Shown: positions 16,677 through 26,252, numbered from the stretch's first letter. The stretch: DNA of 64,000 bases from Telluribacter humicola (GCF_017355935.1 NZ_JAFIQT010000002.1:372001-436000), one strand, 5' to 3'. Numbers and translations: made by a program. The notes: a model not told the origin generated them from the sequence alone.

Positions 16677-19244
16677 TCAGAAGTTTCTGCGGATGGAATC
16701 ATAGCCCGGCAGCGGTGGTGGAGGCGGACCAAAGTCAATCTCTTCCTCGTCAATTTGAACTTCGGTACTATCCGGCTCAAATTCCAGTGAATCAGGTCGG
16801 GCTTCGTATACGGGTGTACAATTAATATCCTTGCTGATCGGGAAGCTGGGCTTGGGAAAGGGGCCCCGCTCCAGTCCAACGGCCTTATCCTTATATACCC
16901 TCTCCAGGAAGCTGCCTACCAGAGGCAGGGCCGTCTTAGCACCTTCACCCAATCGGGTACTTCGGAAGTGAATACTGCGGTCATCTCCACCCACCCAGGC
17001 ACCGGCTACCAGTTCGCGGGTAATGGCGATAAACCAGCCGTCGGAGTTATTAGAAGTCGTACCGGTCTTGCCACCGATTTCATTACCGTCCTTGGCTACT
17101 TCCGGATACAGCCAGCGTATGCTCGAAGAAGTACCTCCCGATTCTTCTACGCCTCCTTTTAGCATATGCACCATCAGGTAGGCCGACTCGGGCCGGATAG
17201 CCTGGCGGTGCTCAGCCACAAACTCCTCTATGACAGCACCATTACGATCTTCGATGCTTGTTACCAGAATAGGTTCGGTGTAAATACCACTGTTGACAAA
17301 GGCGCTATATGCGGCAATCATATCGTACAGACTGACATCAAATGGCCCCAGACCTATGGAAGGTACTGGATCCAGCTTGCTACTAATACCTAGTTTCTTA
17401 GCGTAGCGGACTACGTTGGAGGCACCTACCTGATCCGTGAGGGAGGCCGTAATGGAGTTAACTGACTGGGCCAGGGCTCTCCGTAAGGTCATGTTGGAGT
17501 AGGAAAAGTAACCCGTTGAGTTCTTGGGTCTCCATACCGTCATTTTACCATCCTGCTCCACTTCTTTCTCGAAGGGTTTATCCTGAATCCGGTCACAGGG
17601 GCCCAGATTATAGGTGGAGTCGTCAATGGCCGTGGCGTACACAAAAGGCTTAAAGGTTGAACCCGGCTGGCGGCGTCCCTGCTTTACGTGGTCATACTTA
17701 AAGAAGTCGTAGTTAAGGTCACCTACCCAGGCTTTGATGTGGCCCGTATACGGATTCATGGCCATCATACCGGCTCTCAGAACCCGCTTGTAGTAGTTGA
17801 GCGAGTCCATCGGGCTCCAGAACTTCGTCATCTCGCCACCGGTCTTCCAGTCATACACAACCATCGTGTCTTTCTTGGTAAGATAGTAGTTGACGGAGTC
17901 AGGCTGATTAGGGAAGCGGGCGGCCAGAGTCTGGTAGCGGCGGGTACGCTTCACTACGTTTTCCAGAAAGTCCTCAATTTCTTTCCCGCTTTCGTCAACC
18001 CACGGATTCTTATTTCCCCAGTGATCCTCAAACACACGTTGTAGCTGCTGCATTTTCTGCGATACGGCATCTTCGGCGTGGGCCTGCATCCGGGAGTCAA
18101 TAGTGGTATATATTTTCAACCCGTCGGTGTAGAGATCATAGCCATTTTCCTCCCCCCATTTTTTTACAAAGTCCACCACCGCATTTTTGAAGTAGTTGGC
18201 GTTGCCGTCATAAGGGGTTTCAAAATTGGTTTTCAGTTCGATAGGTAGCTGGCTGATGGAGTCCGCCTCCTGAGGCTTGATATAGCCGTACTTAGCCATC
18301 TGGTTAATTACCACATCCCGCCGCTCCTTGGAGCGCTTCGGGTTACGGATGGGGTTATAGGTAGTCGTTGCCTTCTGCAGACCTACCAGTACGGCGGCTT
18401 CCTGTACATTAAGGCTGTCCGGTGCTTTGCTAAAGTAGGATTTGGTGGCTGTGTTGATACCGTAGGTGTTATTACCATAATCGACGGTATTGAAGTACAT
18501 GGTCAGGATCTCCTGCTTCGTGAAGTTACGCTCCAGTTTTATAGCCGTCAGCCACTCTTTTGTTTTGTAAATAATGGTACGTACTACGGGTACATAGCCC
18601 AGTAATCCGCGGGCCGCTGACCTGCGGGTTTTGAATAATTTTTTGGCCAGCTGCTGGGTAATGGTACTTCCACCTCCGCGGTCGGTGTCGCCCGTGACTA
18701 TTCCTACGGCCACAGCGCCAAGCGCTTTGTAGTCAATGCCCGAGTGGTAAAAAAAGCGAATATCTTCGGTAGCGATCAGTGCCTCTACCAGGTGTGGAGA
18801 TATCTTTTCGAAAGGTACGGGAGTACGGTTTTCGGTGTAGAACTTACCGATCATCACGCCGTCTGATGTATAGATCTCCGACGACTGCGCTACCTTGGGG
18901 TTCTGCAGGTCTTCTACGCTGGGCATGCTGCCCATGAGCCAGAGGAAGTTGGTCTCGACGCAAAAGATGTAAAAAGCAGCGAACAGTAAGCCGTACGCAA
19001 AGAACTTCCAGGTGCGTACTATGGGGCGGTAGTAGGGGGAGTTGCGGTCAACGTTACGATCCCAGTATTGCTGCAACCGGCTGTATCTGTAATCTACCTG
19101 TGACCTGAATCGATCAACTCGTTCTTTACCAGCAATCCTGTTGGCTAAACCATAGAAAAGATTGCTCAGAAAGGCCTTAATCTGATGTACAAAGTGGTGG
19201 AGTACGGTACTTAGTTTTCTAAAAAAAGCTCGTATAGCTTCCAT
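16677..19244 (-). CDS. Penicillin-binding protein 1A, bifunctional transglycosylase/transpeptidase
   Basis: Class A penicillin-binding protein of 855 residues that polymerises and cross-links peptidoglycan in the periplasm. A cytoplasmic basic region (1-85) precedes one membrane anchor near residues 90-110. The GT51 domain carries ATEDIRFFYHSGID, with the catalytic Glu, and GGSTITQQLAKKLF. The transpeptidase has the SxxK serine in GSTFKPF, the SxN motif in QSVNS and the KTG motif in GGKTGTT. The C-terminal tail is proline-rich (PPPPPLPG). It is transcribed alone, converging with the ABC exporter. Confidence 0.95.
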   Translation of the reverse strand: MEAIRAFFRKLSTVLHHFVHQIKAFLSNLFYGLANRIAGKERVDRFRSQVDYRYSRLQQYWDRNVDRNSPYYRPIVRTWKFFAYGLLFAAFYIFCVETNFLWLMGSMPSVEDLQNPKVAQSSEIYTSDGVMIGKFYTENRTPVPFEKISPHLVEALIATEDIRFFYHSGIDYKALGAVAVGIVTGDTDRGGGSTITQQLAKKLFKTRRSAARGLLGYVPVVRTIIYKTKEWLTAIKLERNFTKQEILTMYFNTVDYGNNTYGINTATKSYFSKAPDSLNVQEAAVLVGLQKATTTYNPIRNPKRSKERRDVVINQMAKYGYIKPQEADSISQLPIELKTNFETPYDGNANYFKNAVVDFVKKWGEENGYDLYTDGLKIYTTIDSRMQAHAEDAVSQKMQQLQRVFEDHWGNKNPWVDESGKEIEDFLENVVKRTRRYQTLAARFPNQPDSVNYYLTKKDTMVVYDWKTGGEMTKFWSPMDSLNYYKRVLRAGMMAMNPYTGHIKAWVGDLNYDFFKYDHVKQGRRQPGSTFKPFVYATAIDDSTYNLGPCDRIQDKPFEKEVEQDGKMTVWRPKNSTGYFSYSNMTLRRALAQSVNSITASLTDQVGASNVVRYAKKLGISSKLDPVPSIGLGPFDVSLYDMIAAYSAFVNSGIYTEPILVTSIEDRNGAVIEEFVAEHRQAIRPESAYLMVHMLKGGVEESGGTSSSIRWLYPEVAKDGNEIGGKTGTTSNNSDGWFIAITRELVAGAWVGGDDRSIHFRSTRLGEGAKTALPLVGSFLERVYKDKAVGLERGPFPKPSFPISKDINCTPVYEARPDSLEFEPDSTEVQIDEEEIDFGPPPPPLPGYDSIRRNF

Positions 19245-19279
19245 TAATCGAATTAGTTCATTGGGGTCAAATATAACGA

Positions 19280-19309
19280 AAGCCGAACGATAACTGGTAC
19301 GTTCGGCTT
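19280..19309 (-). terminator. Terminator after msrB
   Basis: AAGCCGAACG (19280-19289) and CGTTCGGCTT (19300-19309) form a perfect 10-bp stem, followed on the minus strand by a modest TTTCGTTAT tract. It lies just downstream of the msrB stop and before the PBP1A start. Confidence 0.65.
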
Positions 19310-19325
19310 CATTACATAGTGTATA

Positions 19326-19823
19326 TTATTTCTTTTCGAAGTTCAAAGCTACCCCATTCAGGCAATAACGAAGCCCCGTAGGAGCAGGACCATCCTCAAA
19401 TACGTGCCCCAAATGACCTCCACAAACCTTGCAAAGTACTTCGGTCCGGACCATCCCAAGTTCATGATCCGCTCTCTCTTCTACATTGTTAGCGTGGAGT
19501 GGTTTGTAAAAGCTGGGCCAGCCGGTACCCGATTCAAATTTGTGCTGGGAACTGAACAGAGGTGTACCGCAGGCGGCGCACTTGTAGACTCCTTTCTGCT
19601 TATTGGCGTTCAGGGGACTGCTAAAAGCTCGCTCCGTTCCTTTTTCGCGCAGTACAGTGTACTGCATGGCGGTAAGTTGATTTTTCCATTCCTCCTTCGT
19701 TTTCTGTACCTGACGAACGGGCTCTTTCTCCTGTTCTTTCTGCTTCTGCGCATTGGTGGTACACGAAAAAGAAAGTAATCCTATAATGGTACTGGCCAAG
19801 GTTATTAATCGTATTCTTCTCAT
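19326..19823 (-). CDS. msrB: Peptide-methionine (R)-S-oxide reductase, exported lipoprotein form
   Basis: A 165-residue MsrB that reduces methionine-R-sulfoxide in proteins. An N-terminal signal ending LLSFSC suggests a lipoprotein, placing repair in the periplasm. The domain starts at about residue 44 (WKNQLTAMQYTVLREKGTERAFS). Zinc-binding CxxC pairs are CAAC and CKVC, SGTGWPSF is the substrate loop, and the catalytic cysteine is in RYCLNG. The charged linker QKQKEQEKEPVRQVQKTK tethers the domain. An msrA fusion or neighbour is absent. Confidence 0.95.
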   Translation of the reverse strand: MRRIRLITLASTIIGLLSFSCTTNAQKQKEQEKEPVRQVQKTKEEWKNQLTAMQYTVLREKGTERAFSSPLNANKQKGVYKCAACGTPLFSSQHKFESGTGWPSFYKPLHANNVEERADHELGMVRTEVLCKVCGGHLGHVFEDGPAPTGLRYCLNGVALNFEKK

Positions 19824-19971
19824 GGATAGGTCTTCCTGGTTTATGGTTGTTGTTTATTTATCTCAGATCCCCCGATTTAGTACGTGCGGAGGTATATGAT
19901 AAGCTCTTAAGGCTTATATAAATAAACGTTGAAACGAAAAGAATGGTTTACTGCCGGCCAACAGGATTATT

Positions 19972-21309
19972 CTACTTCAATTCAGCAGCTCTCAGCTCGC
20001 GGGTCCACAGCTCCTGCCCTTTTACATCGTATACTGTAACTTTCAGAATACGGCCCTGGAGGGGGCCGCTGATGTCGAAGGTGGCAAAGTTACGCTGGAT
20101 GACTACAGTGCTGGGCTCGAGGGTAGGCTGCGTGAGTTCTGGTCCTACCGGATTGGCGCTACCCGAGGTAAGTGGCGAAATAGTAAAGTCATACAGCGGA
20201 TAAGTACCAGCCCGATCCAGCTTATGAACCGAGGTGTAGTGACGGTCACCGGTCAGGAATAGGACACCGGGTATCCGGGCATCGGTGATGGCTTTTAGAA
20301 ACCGTTCCCGCTCGGCAGAATAGTTGGCGTAATTCTCAAAAACGGCCGTTGGATTGATGATTTGCCCACCCGAAACGATAAACTTAAAAGAAGCCGTACT
20401 ACTGGCCAACGCATCCAGCAACCAGTTGATCTGTGCTTCGCCAAAGTAGTCGCGCTGCGGACTAACTAACTTGTTAGGAGCTTTAAACCAGCGATCATCA
20501 AGCAGGAAAAACTGGGCATCATTCCAGGTGAAAGTACCCGTGGTAGCCCCTGGAAATATAAAGTTGGGGTTGCCCCAAAATAGCCGGAATACGTCAGCGG
20601 CAGTTTCCTTGAGCCAGAAGGAGCGGTCGGAGTCGTCGGGGCCATAATCGTGGTCGTCCCAGATGGCGTAGTTATGGGTGCTACCCAGGAGGGGCTGCAT
20701 CTGCGGTAGGGAGCGGGTATGGGTGTAGCGGTGCAGGAAGCCGGTCCGGGAGTTCCAGTCGGGCTCGCGCAGGTAGGTATTATCACCACCCCACAGCATG
20801 AAGTCGGGCTTTTTATCAGCGATACTCCCGAATATCTCGTAGCCATCACCGTAGGCACGACCGGGACGGTCATAAGGGGGGGCATTTACATAATTACAGC
20901 TACCGATGGCAAACCTGAAGGCGGGCGGGTCACTTCGCCACTGCCAGAGTGGTTGCGTCTGAAACCGTAGCGGGTACTTGATGGCTACTTTTTTACCATC
21001 AACATGTACCTCATACTCATACTTTTTGCCGGGTGTAACCTGATCCGCAAACAAACGGACCACGTAGGCAGATTCTTTCCGAGTCAGTACTTCGTCGGTA
21101 CTTCGCTTTTGAGCCGGTTTGCCTTCTTCCCAGTATTGGATCTTAACCTTGGCGGGCTGGGCGGTCTGAGCCCATAGCATTACTTCCAGCATATCCGAAT
21201 AGCCTACCATAGGTCCGGATTTGAGCTGAGCAAAAGCGCTATTGAGTGAAACAAGTACTACAAGCAGACTTAACTTCAAGTGCCTGATAGAGGATAATGA
21301 ATGATGCAT
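19972..21309 (-). CDS. Alkaline phosphatase D-like (PhoD) metallophosphatase, secreted
   Basis: A 445-residue exported phosphatase or phosphodiesterase of the PhoD-like family. A signal peptide covers about residues 1-27 (LNSAFAQ). An N-terminal fibronectin-like domain with YSDMLEVMLWAQ precedes the metallophosphatase core: FRFAIGSCNY, FMLWGGDNTYLRE, NYAIWDDHDYGPDDSD, FLLDDRWF and VLFLTGDRHYTSVHK carry the Asp, His and Asn metal ligands. The C-terminal domain ends in a beta-rich strand. No phosphate-regulon neighbours are seen. The natural substrate may be phospholipid or nucleotide phosphodiesters. Confidence 0.88.
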   Translation of the reverse strand: MHHSLSSIRHLKLSLLVVLVSLNSAFAQLKSGPMVGYSDMLEVMLWAQTAQPAKVKIQYWEEGKPAQKRSTDEVLTRKESAYVVRLFADQVTPGKKYEYEVHVDGKKVAIKYPLRFQTQPLWQWRSDPPAFRFAIGSCNYVNAPPYDRPGRAYGDGYEIFGSIADKKPDFMLWGGDNTYLREPDWNSRTGFLHRYTHTRSLPQMQPLLGSTHNYAIWDDHDYGPDDSDRSFWLKETAADVFRLFWGNPNFIFPGATTGTFTWNDAQFFLLDDRWFKAPNKLVSPQRDYFGEAQINWLLDALASSTASFKFIVSGGQIINPTAVFENYANYSAERERFLKAITDARIPGVLFLTGDRHYTSVHKLDRAGTYPLYDFTISPLTSGSANPVGPELTQPTLEPSTVVIQRNFATFDISGPLQGRILKVTVYDVKGQELWTRELRAAELK

Positions 21310-21427
21310 AATACTAACTAGGAAATGGCAGAGGCTGATGTACCTCTAAAATAGTACAATGCAAAAATGAGGAAGAAAAATGGAAGCTGGTAATTACTAG
21401 CAGATGGAATCAATTATTTAATAGTGG

Positions 21428-22984
21428 CTAGCGGTACTCATTTCTCTGAAACAGGCGTTTCCACCAGGGTGTCTCTAACGGCCAGCAGCGGGTGGGCGAA
21501 AGGGGAGGACGACGAAACAACCCAGCCGACACTCCAAAATAAAAATTGAATACCTTGGGTTTGCCGATATTGAGCAGGGACGTCAGGTGGTCAGTTCCGA
21601 ACCACAGGGGGCCTACCCGTCCGGCCAGGCCGATCCCCAGCGAGCTGTAGCGGTTCATGAGCGACACCGGTACCGACAGCTCGTACCAGCGGTGCTCGTA
21701 GCGGGGGGTAAAGGCCAATACCGATTCGGCTTTCATACCAAAGGCGGATGGACTACGCAGATTCTGTACCCATAGTGTATTGACATACACATTAGGTTTG
21801 ATGTTATAATCCAGACTAGCCTGGAAAGCCGTAGGCAGAACGGATTTAAAGCTGGCAGGTTGTGGAGCAGGAGCGCCTAAAGAGCTACTTACCGCGGCAA
21901 AAAATCCATCACTTCCCTGAAGTTTCTGAAAGTTATCATATCGGAACTCCTTGTCTTCGGCAGTGACTTCCTGTTGTTTTACATAAGTAGGATTGTTGAA
22001 ATTGACCCGGCCGATATCTGTCAGCGAAACCGCCAGTCGGTACAGATACTTATTTTTAGTGCCATCCCGCTTGCGTATTCCTTTTTCGGTGTAGCTGTAC
22101 TTATTTACATCCGGACGATACTCATACACTACCCCCAGATCCAGCCCCCAGCCGCTACCGGCCGGATTACCACCCAGCAACCAGCCCGGTGTAGGCCGGA
22201 AGTTCTGGAAAGCCCCCTCCGAAGTATAGCCGTAGCGGGTCGTAATATTTGGTAGGCGTATTATTTCTTTTCTATTATTATAGGCCGGATCAGGTACTAC
22301 CTCAAAGCTGGCGTCCTGGATCTCGGCGTGGGCGTTATACAGCCCAACTAGTCGCTTAACGGTTACGCCAGCCTTAAAGAAATCGGTTTCATCATCGAGT
22401 ACAACTCCCCCAAAAGAGAAGGCTACCTCGGCTAATCCGTTAAAATGCAGATTACCCTTCTGGTTATCAAATTCCTGATTCATCAGTTCACTTTCGCGGG
22501 TACCACCACGCGCCAGTCTGGCTACTGGTTCAGTAACCTGAGTGGTATTGAGTAGCATCCGGGTACGGGAGGTGACAGCCATCCCGTAGCGCCCTCCGGG
22601 CAAGGTGACCAGTAGAGAAGGTAATCGTACTTCTGCTCCCACGTTGAGGCGTTTAAGATTACCATTGGATGTTTCGCCAATATAGCTGCGGGGAAAGCGG
22701 ATCGCTCCCCGCTCATTACGATACTGGTCGGGTACAGTGTTAGTAAGCAGTGAGGCTATTGAAAACGGAGCATTGTACTTGGCATGATTGCCAGCCATAT
22801 ATACCTGAGCTCCCACCAGATTCAGAAAGACACTATGGCGTGAGTCAGCGACAAAGGCAGGATTGTGATACAGTGCCTGAGTACCAGCATAATTACTCAT
22901 GGCAGCTCCCGGCAAATGTTGCGCCCTTCCCATTGATGCTATTCCTAACCAGCTTACTACTAATACTATTTGGATTTTGCGCAT
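21428..22984 (-). CDS. DUF5723 family outer-membrane protein
   Basis: A 518-residue predicted beta-barrel protein of the DUF5723 family, widespread in Bacteroidota and of unknown function. A signal peptide spans residues 1-21 (SMGRAQ). The start of the mature part, YAGTQALYHNPAFVADSRHSVFLNL, is diagnostic. Many alternating aromatic/hydrophobic strands follow, and the C-terminus contains the usual NIGKPKVFNFYFGVSAGLF strand, although about 25 residues extend past it. The gene is alone, 118 bp downstream of nothing related, and upstream is a 338-bp AT-rich gap. Confidence 0.8.
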   Translation of the reverse strand: MRKIQIVLVVSWLGIASMGRAQHLPGAAMSNYAGTQALYHNPAFVADSRHSVFLNLVGAQVYMAGNHAKYNAPFSIASLLTNTVPDQYRNERGAIRFPRSYIGETSNGNLKRLNVGAEVRLPSLLVTLPGGRYGMAVTSRTRMLLNTTQVTEPVARLARGGTRESELMNQEFDNQKGNLHFNGLAEVAFSFGGVVLDDETDFFKAGVTVKRLVGLYNAHAEIQDASFEVVPDPAYNNRKEIIRLPNITTRYGYTSEGAFQNFRPTPGWLLGGNPAGSGWGLDLGVVYEYRPDVNKYSYTEKGIRKRDGTKNKYLYRLAVSLTDIGRVNFNNPTYVKQQEVTAEDKEFRYDNFQKLQGSDGFFAAVSSSLGAPAPQPASFKSVLPTAFQASLDYNIKPNVYVNTLWVQNLRSPSAFGMKAESVLAFTPRYEHRWYELSVPVSLMNRYSSLGIGLAGRVGPLWFGTDHLTSLLNIGKPKVFNFYFGVSAGLFRRPPLSPTRCWPLETPWWKRLFQRNEYR

Positions 22985-23322
22985 AAAAGCCTTGAAGGAA
23001 TCACCTGCACGTTAGGAACAGATATCAAACTAAAAGTTATAAATAATACAATATATACTAACAGGATACCTGCTAAAACGTTTTATAAAACTTTATAAGT
23101 ACTAGTCGGAATAAGACTGGCTACATCAGGCGAAATTTATACAACCAAGCCTAAAAACCAGAATAATTGTGTTTAAATGGTATAAAAATGTAATTTGACT
23201 AAAGTTGTTAATTTATTATTTTAATTAAGAGCTAATTGTTAGTAGCTAGTTTGGTAATATGGCTCTTGTGCAATAAATTGTTCGGTAGTATTTGTAGTAG
23301 AACCTAATCATATTTTGTGAAT
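22985..23322. other. AT-rich divergent intergenic region, no gene seen
   Basis: This gap separates the divergent DUF5723 and ATP-grasp genes and must hold both promoters. It is strongly AT-rich with runs such as TTTATTATTTTAATTAA. No open frame of useful length, tRNA-like fold or convincing -33/-7 pair was identified. One AGCTAA-type motif (23230-23249) resembles short motifs in the gaps near 124-140 and 10701-10730. Confidence 0.6.
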
Positions 23323-24753
23323 ATGAATTTTTCCTTCTCCAGTTATCAGAGTGAAAGTTTTTATGATGAAATGTTTGCTCCGGAGGGATCCATACGGCCC
23401 GGGTACGAATATCTTAAGAATAAGTTTGAACTACTGACCAGTGAGGATCTGATCAACCGGAGGCTTACGGCAGAGCGGGCGATGCTTTCCCTAGGGATTA
23501 CTTTTAATGTATATTCCGAAGGGCAAGGGACTGAACGGATCATGCCGCTGGACATTATTCCACGAATAGTACCCAATAGTGAATGGGAGCACCTGGAACG
23601 GGGACTGAAGCAGCGTATCAAGGCGCTGAACATGTTTATTCACGATATCTATAACAAGCAGCATATCCTGAAAGATGGGGTAGTACCCAGGGACCTGATT
23701 GAGTCCAGCAAGTGCTTTCTGCCGGCTTGTATGGGCCTGAAACCTCCTAAGGGAGTCTGGTGCCATATTACAGGGACTGACCTGATACGGGGAGATGATG
23801 GCTCATTTATGGTCCTGGAAGATAACCTGCGTTGTCCTTCGGGGGTCTCCTACATGCTGGAGAATCGTGAGCTATCCAAGCAGATATTTCCGGATGTGCT
23901 GGCTCGCACCGGCGTACGGCCCGTATCGGACTATCCGACACGCCTGCTATCCATGCTTCAGTACCTGGCCGACCGCCCTAACCCGACGGTAGCGGTGTTG
24001 ACACCGGGTATTTATAACTCCGCGTACTTTGAGCATTCGTACCTGGCTCAGCAGATGGGTGTCGAGCTGGTAGATGCACGCGACCTGGTCGTGTCGGACG
24101 GATATGTAAAAATGCGTACGACCAATGGCTTACAGATCGTGGATGTCATCTACCGCCGAATTGATGATACATTTATGGACCCGAAAGTCTTCAATCCGGA
24201 TTCGCTCATTGGTATACCCGGAATATTTGATGTGTACAAGAAGGGCCGGATAGCGCTGGCCAATGCCCCCGGTACGGGTGTGGCCGACGACAAGGTGATC
24301 TATGCCTACGTACCCCGCATTATTAAGTACTACCTGCAGGAAGACCCTATTATTTCCAACGTGCAGACCTACATCTGTCGTGAAGAAAGTGACATGAAGT
24401 ATGTACTTGAAAATATTGAACAACTGGTGGTAAAAGAAGCCAACGAGGCCGGTGGCTATGGTATGCTCATTGGCCCTAAGGCGACCAAAGCGGAGCATGA
24501 GTTGTTCCGGCAAAAGATCAAGGACAATCCGCGTAACTACATTGCGCAGCCAACCATTTCACTCTCCCGCGTACCTTGTATGATCGATGACCATGCAGAG
24601 GGACGGCACGTGGACCTGCGCCCTTACATCCTGTATGGAGAAGATATCCACGTGATACCAGGAGGACTGACGAGGGTAGCCTTACGCAAGGGCTCGCTCG
24701 TTGTAAACTCTTCCCAGGGAGGTGGTGGCAAAGATACCTGGGTATTGTACTGA
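23323..24753 (+). CDS. Circularly permuted type 2 ATP-grasp protein (DUF404/DUF407)
   Basis: A 476-residue circularly permuted ATP-grasp enzyme, expected to form an amide or peptide bond using ATP. Recognisable segments are SFYDEMFAPEGSIRPGYEYL, the DNLRCPSGVSYMLENRE motif, VVKEANEAGGYGMLIGP with the ATP-binding lysine, and RHVDLRPYILYGEDI near the end, followed by NSSQGGGGKDTW. ATG at 23323 was taken; a GTG two codons upstream is equally possible. In most genomes this family is followed by an alpha-E (DUF403) protein and a transglutaminase-like protease; here a terminator follows at once. Confidence 0.9.
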   Translation: MNFSFSSYQSESFYDEMFAPEGSIRPGYEYLKNKFELLTSEDLINRRLTAERAMLSLGITFNVYSEGQGTERIMPLDIIPRIVPNSEWEHLERGLKQRIKALNMFIHDIYNKQHILKDGVVPRDLIESSKCFLPACMGLKPPKGVWCHITGTDLIRGDDGSFMVLEDNLRCPSGVSYMLENRELSKQIFPDVLARTGVRPVSDYPTRLLSMLQYLADRPNPTVAVLTPGIYNSAYFEHSYLAQQMGVELVDARDLVVSDGYVKMRTTNGLQIVDVIYRRIDDTFMDPKVFNPDSLIGIPGIFDVYKKGRIALANAPGTGVADDKVIYAYVPRIIKYYLQEDPIISNVQTYICREESDMKYVLENIEQLVVKEANEAGGYGMLIGPKATKAEHELFRQKIKDNPRNYIAQPTISLSRVPCMIDDHAEGRHVDLRPYILYGEDIHVIPGGLTRVALRKGSLVVNSSQGGGGKDTWVLY

Positions 24754-24772
24754 TAACCTGTGGAGTTAAAAT

Positions 24773-24806
24773 AAAAAAGAGCGGCTTCTAGAAGCCGCTC
24801 TTTTTT
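24773..24806. terminator. Bidirectional terminator (perfect 34-bp palindrome)
   Basis: The arms 24773-24789 and 24790-24806 are exact reverse complements with an AGAGCGGCTTCT core and A6/T6 ends. It separates the convergent ATP-grasp and lipoprotein genes and ends both transcripts. Confidence 0.93.
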
Positions 24807-24831
24807 ACTGTATACAATGCCTGCGCATATA

Positions 24832-25374
24832 TTAGTTAGAACCTATAACGCGTGCTTTCATCTTGGAATAAAACTTAAGGTTAACGGCCATTTTTACCGG
24901 CCCTTTGTTGACTTTACCGGTAACAAAGGTGGTGAATTTGTTGGGGTCGTTCAGCACGAAGTCTTCTAGTTTCTTGAGGTCAGCGGCAGAGGCTGTAACA
25001 TCGGTTTCCTGACCAGCAATGGCGGGAAGGTTCACATTAGTCATAGTATGAAGTACTACCCGGTTGTTACCGTCCTGATCGCCTACTTCAATGGTGCCGG
25101 TAGTAAGTACCTGATCAGAAGGTCCGCCAAAGGATGTAACGGTATACGTAATGCGCTCTACGTCGATGCTATTAATCTTCTTTTTGTACTTACTAAAATC
25201 ACTGTCACTGTTGGCGTCAACCAGTTTGCTTTCACTGTACGAAGTACTGTTGGTATTGATAGTCAGAGTTTCGTCAAAGTTGGCTGTTGCCTTCACAGTA
25301 GGGAAATCCTGGCAGGAGGAAAGCGTGAGCATACCGGTCAGGGCAAGGCTTACGGAGAGGAGACGTTTTTTCAT
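24832..25374 (-). CDS. Hypothetical lipoprotein
   Basis: A 180-residue predicted lipoprotein. The signal peptide MKKRLLSVSLALTGMLTLSSC gives Cys21 as the acylation site. The mature part is rich in Thr, Asn, Asp and Val and looks like an all-beta domain, with a conserved-looking IDVERITYTVTSFGG segment and a LKKLEDFVLNDPNKFTTFVTG helix-strand unit. I do not recognise the family. ATG at 25374 was chosen because it begins the signal peptide; a longer start at 25404 adds 10 residues. It is monocistronic. Confidence 0.75.
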   Translation of the reverse strand: MKKRLLSVSLALTGMLTLSSCQDFPTVKATANFDETLTINTNSTSYSESKLVDANSDSDFSKYKKKINSIDVERITYTVTSFGGPSDQVLTTGTIEVGDQDGNNRVVLHTMTNVNLPAIAGQETDVTASAADLKKLEDFVLNDPNKFTTFVTGKVNKGPVKMAVNLKFYSKMKARVIGSN

Positions 25375-25448
25375 GAGTGAACAAGAGGGTTGGTGATTAA
25401 TCAAACAGGAATCACAAAGCTAAACAAAAGAAAGACTAGTCCTATCTG

Positions 25449-26177
25449 TTACAGCGTAACTAGCTCCGCCAGAGCAGAAAAGTTAGCAAGTGGAAACAGT
25501 TCCTGCAGCATCCGCTGAAACTCAGCCTGTACCGGAGCCGTAATCTGTATCGGTTCACCCGTAGCAGGATGAGAAAAGCGGACCCACTGGGCGTGCAGGA
25601 GCATCGTAGTCATTTCAAATCGCTCCTTGAAGAGCTTGTTCTGCTTGTTACAGCCGTGGGGACGGTCGCCTATGATCGGGTGAAAGATGTGCGCCATGTG
25701 CTTACGTAGCTGGTGCATCCGGCCCGTGGTAGGAGTGAGCTCGACCAGGGAGTATCGTGAGGTAGCATGTTTGCCCAAAGGTATAGCCACTTCGGTTCGC
25801 TCCAGAGTTTTGAGATAGGTGAATGCCTCCTGCACTACTCCATCTTCCCGCCGCAGCGGGTAGTCTATTTCCAGCGAGTCCGGAGTATGACCCCGCACAA
25901 TGGCCAGGTACCGCTTCTGTACCTTACTCTCCGCAAAGAGTACCTGCATGGCTGAGTTGACCTCTTCATTCAGCGCGAATAGAAGTACTCCCCCCGTCTT
26001 GCGATCCAGCCGGTGGACCGGATATACTCTTTGTCCCAACTGGTCGCGGAGTAGCTGCACCGCAAACTCACTGGCATCGCTGGCGATAGGCGACCGGTGT
26101 ACCAGCAGGCCGTGTGGCTTGTTGATAGCTACCAGTTCAGCTGACTGGTAAAGTATGGAAAGAGGAGTAAAGCTCAC
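25449..26177 (-). CDS. truC: tRNA pseudouridine synthase C-like protein (RluA family)
   Basis: A 242-residue RluA-family pseudouridine synthase resembling TruC, which modifies U65 in tRNA in Escherichia coli. The N-terminus ILYQSAELVAINKPHGLLVHRS and the catalytic motif HRLDRKTGG, with the conserved Asp, identify it; GRMHQLRKHMAHI and HAQWVRFSHPATGE are the other RluA motifs. The start is uncertain: no ATG is available. GTG at 26177 was preferred to TTG at 26195 because the upstream lysA terminator hairpin and its T tract reach 26189. Confidence 0.85.
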   Translation of the reverse strand: MSFTPLSILYQSAELVAINKPHGLLVHRSPIASDASEFAVQLLRDQLGQRVYPVHRLDRKTGGVLLFALNEEVNSAMQVLFAESKVQKRYLAIVRGHTPDSLEIDYPLRREDGVVQEAFTYLKTLERTEVAIPLGKHATSRYSLVELTPTTGRMHQLRKHMAHIFHPIIGDRPHGCNKQNKLFKERFEMTTMLLHAQWVRFSHPATGEPIQITAPVQAEFQRMLQELFPLANFSALAELVTL

Positions 26178-26188
26178 AGGTACTAAGT

Positions 26189-26224
26189 AAAACAAGCAGG
26201 ACCACCCTACGACGGCCCTGCTTG
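26189..26224 (-). terminator. Terminator of lysA next to the truC start
   Basis: CAAGCAGG (26193-26200) pairs with CCTGCTTG (26217-26224) and a TTTT tract follows on the minus strand (26192-26189). It lies 28 bp after the lysA stop and immediately before truC, which argues for the inner GTG start of truC. Confidence 0.65.
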
Positions 26225-26252
26225 CCAGAAAGAAAATGTAATGTTCAGGTAC

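Noticed and set aside
23290-23316. TATTTTG-like -7 promoter just before the ATP-grasp gene
   Set aside because: It lacks one base of TAnnTTTG and lies only about 10 bp from the start codon, too near for a normal leader.
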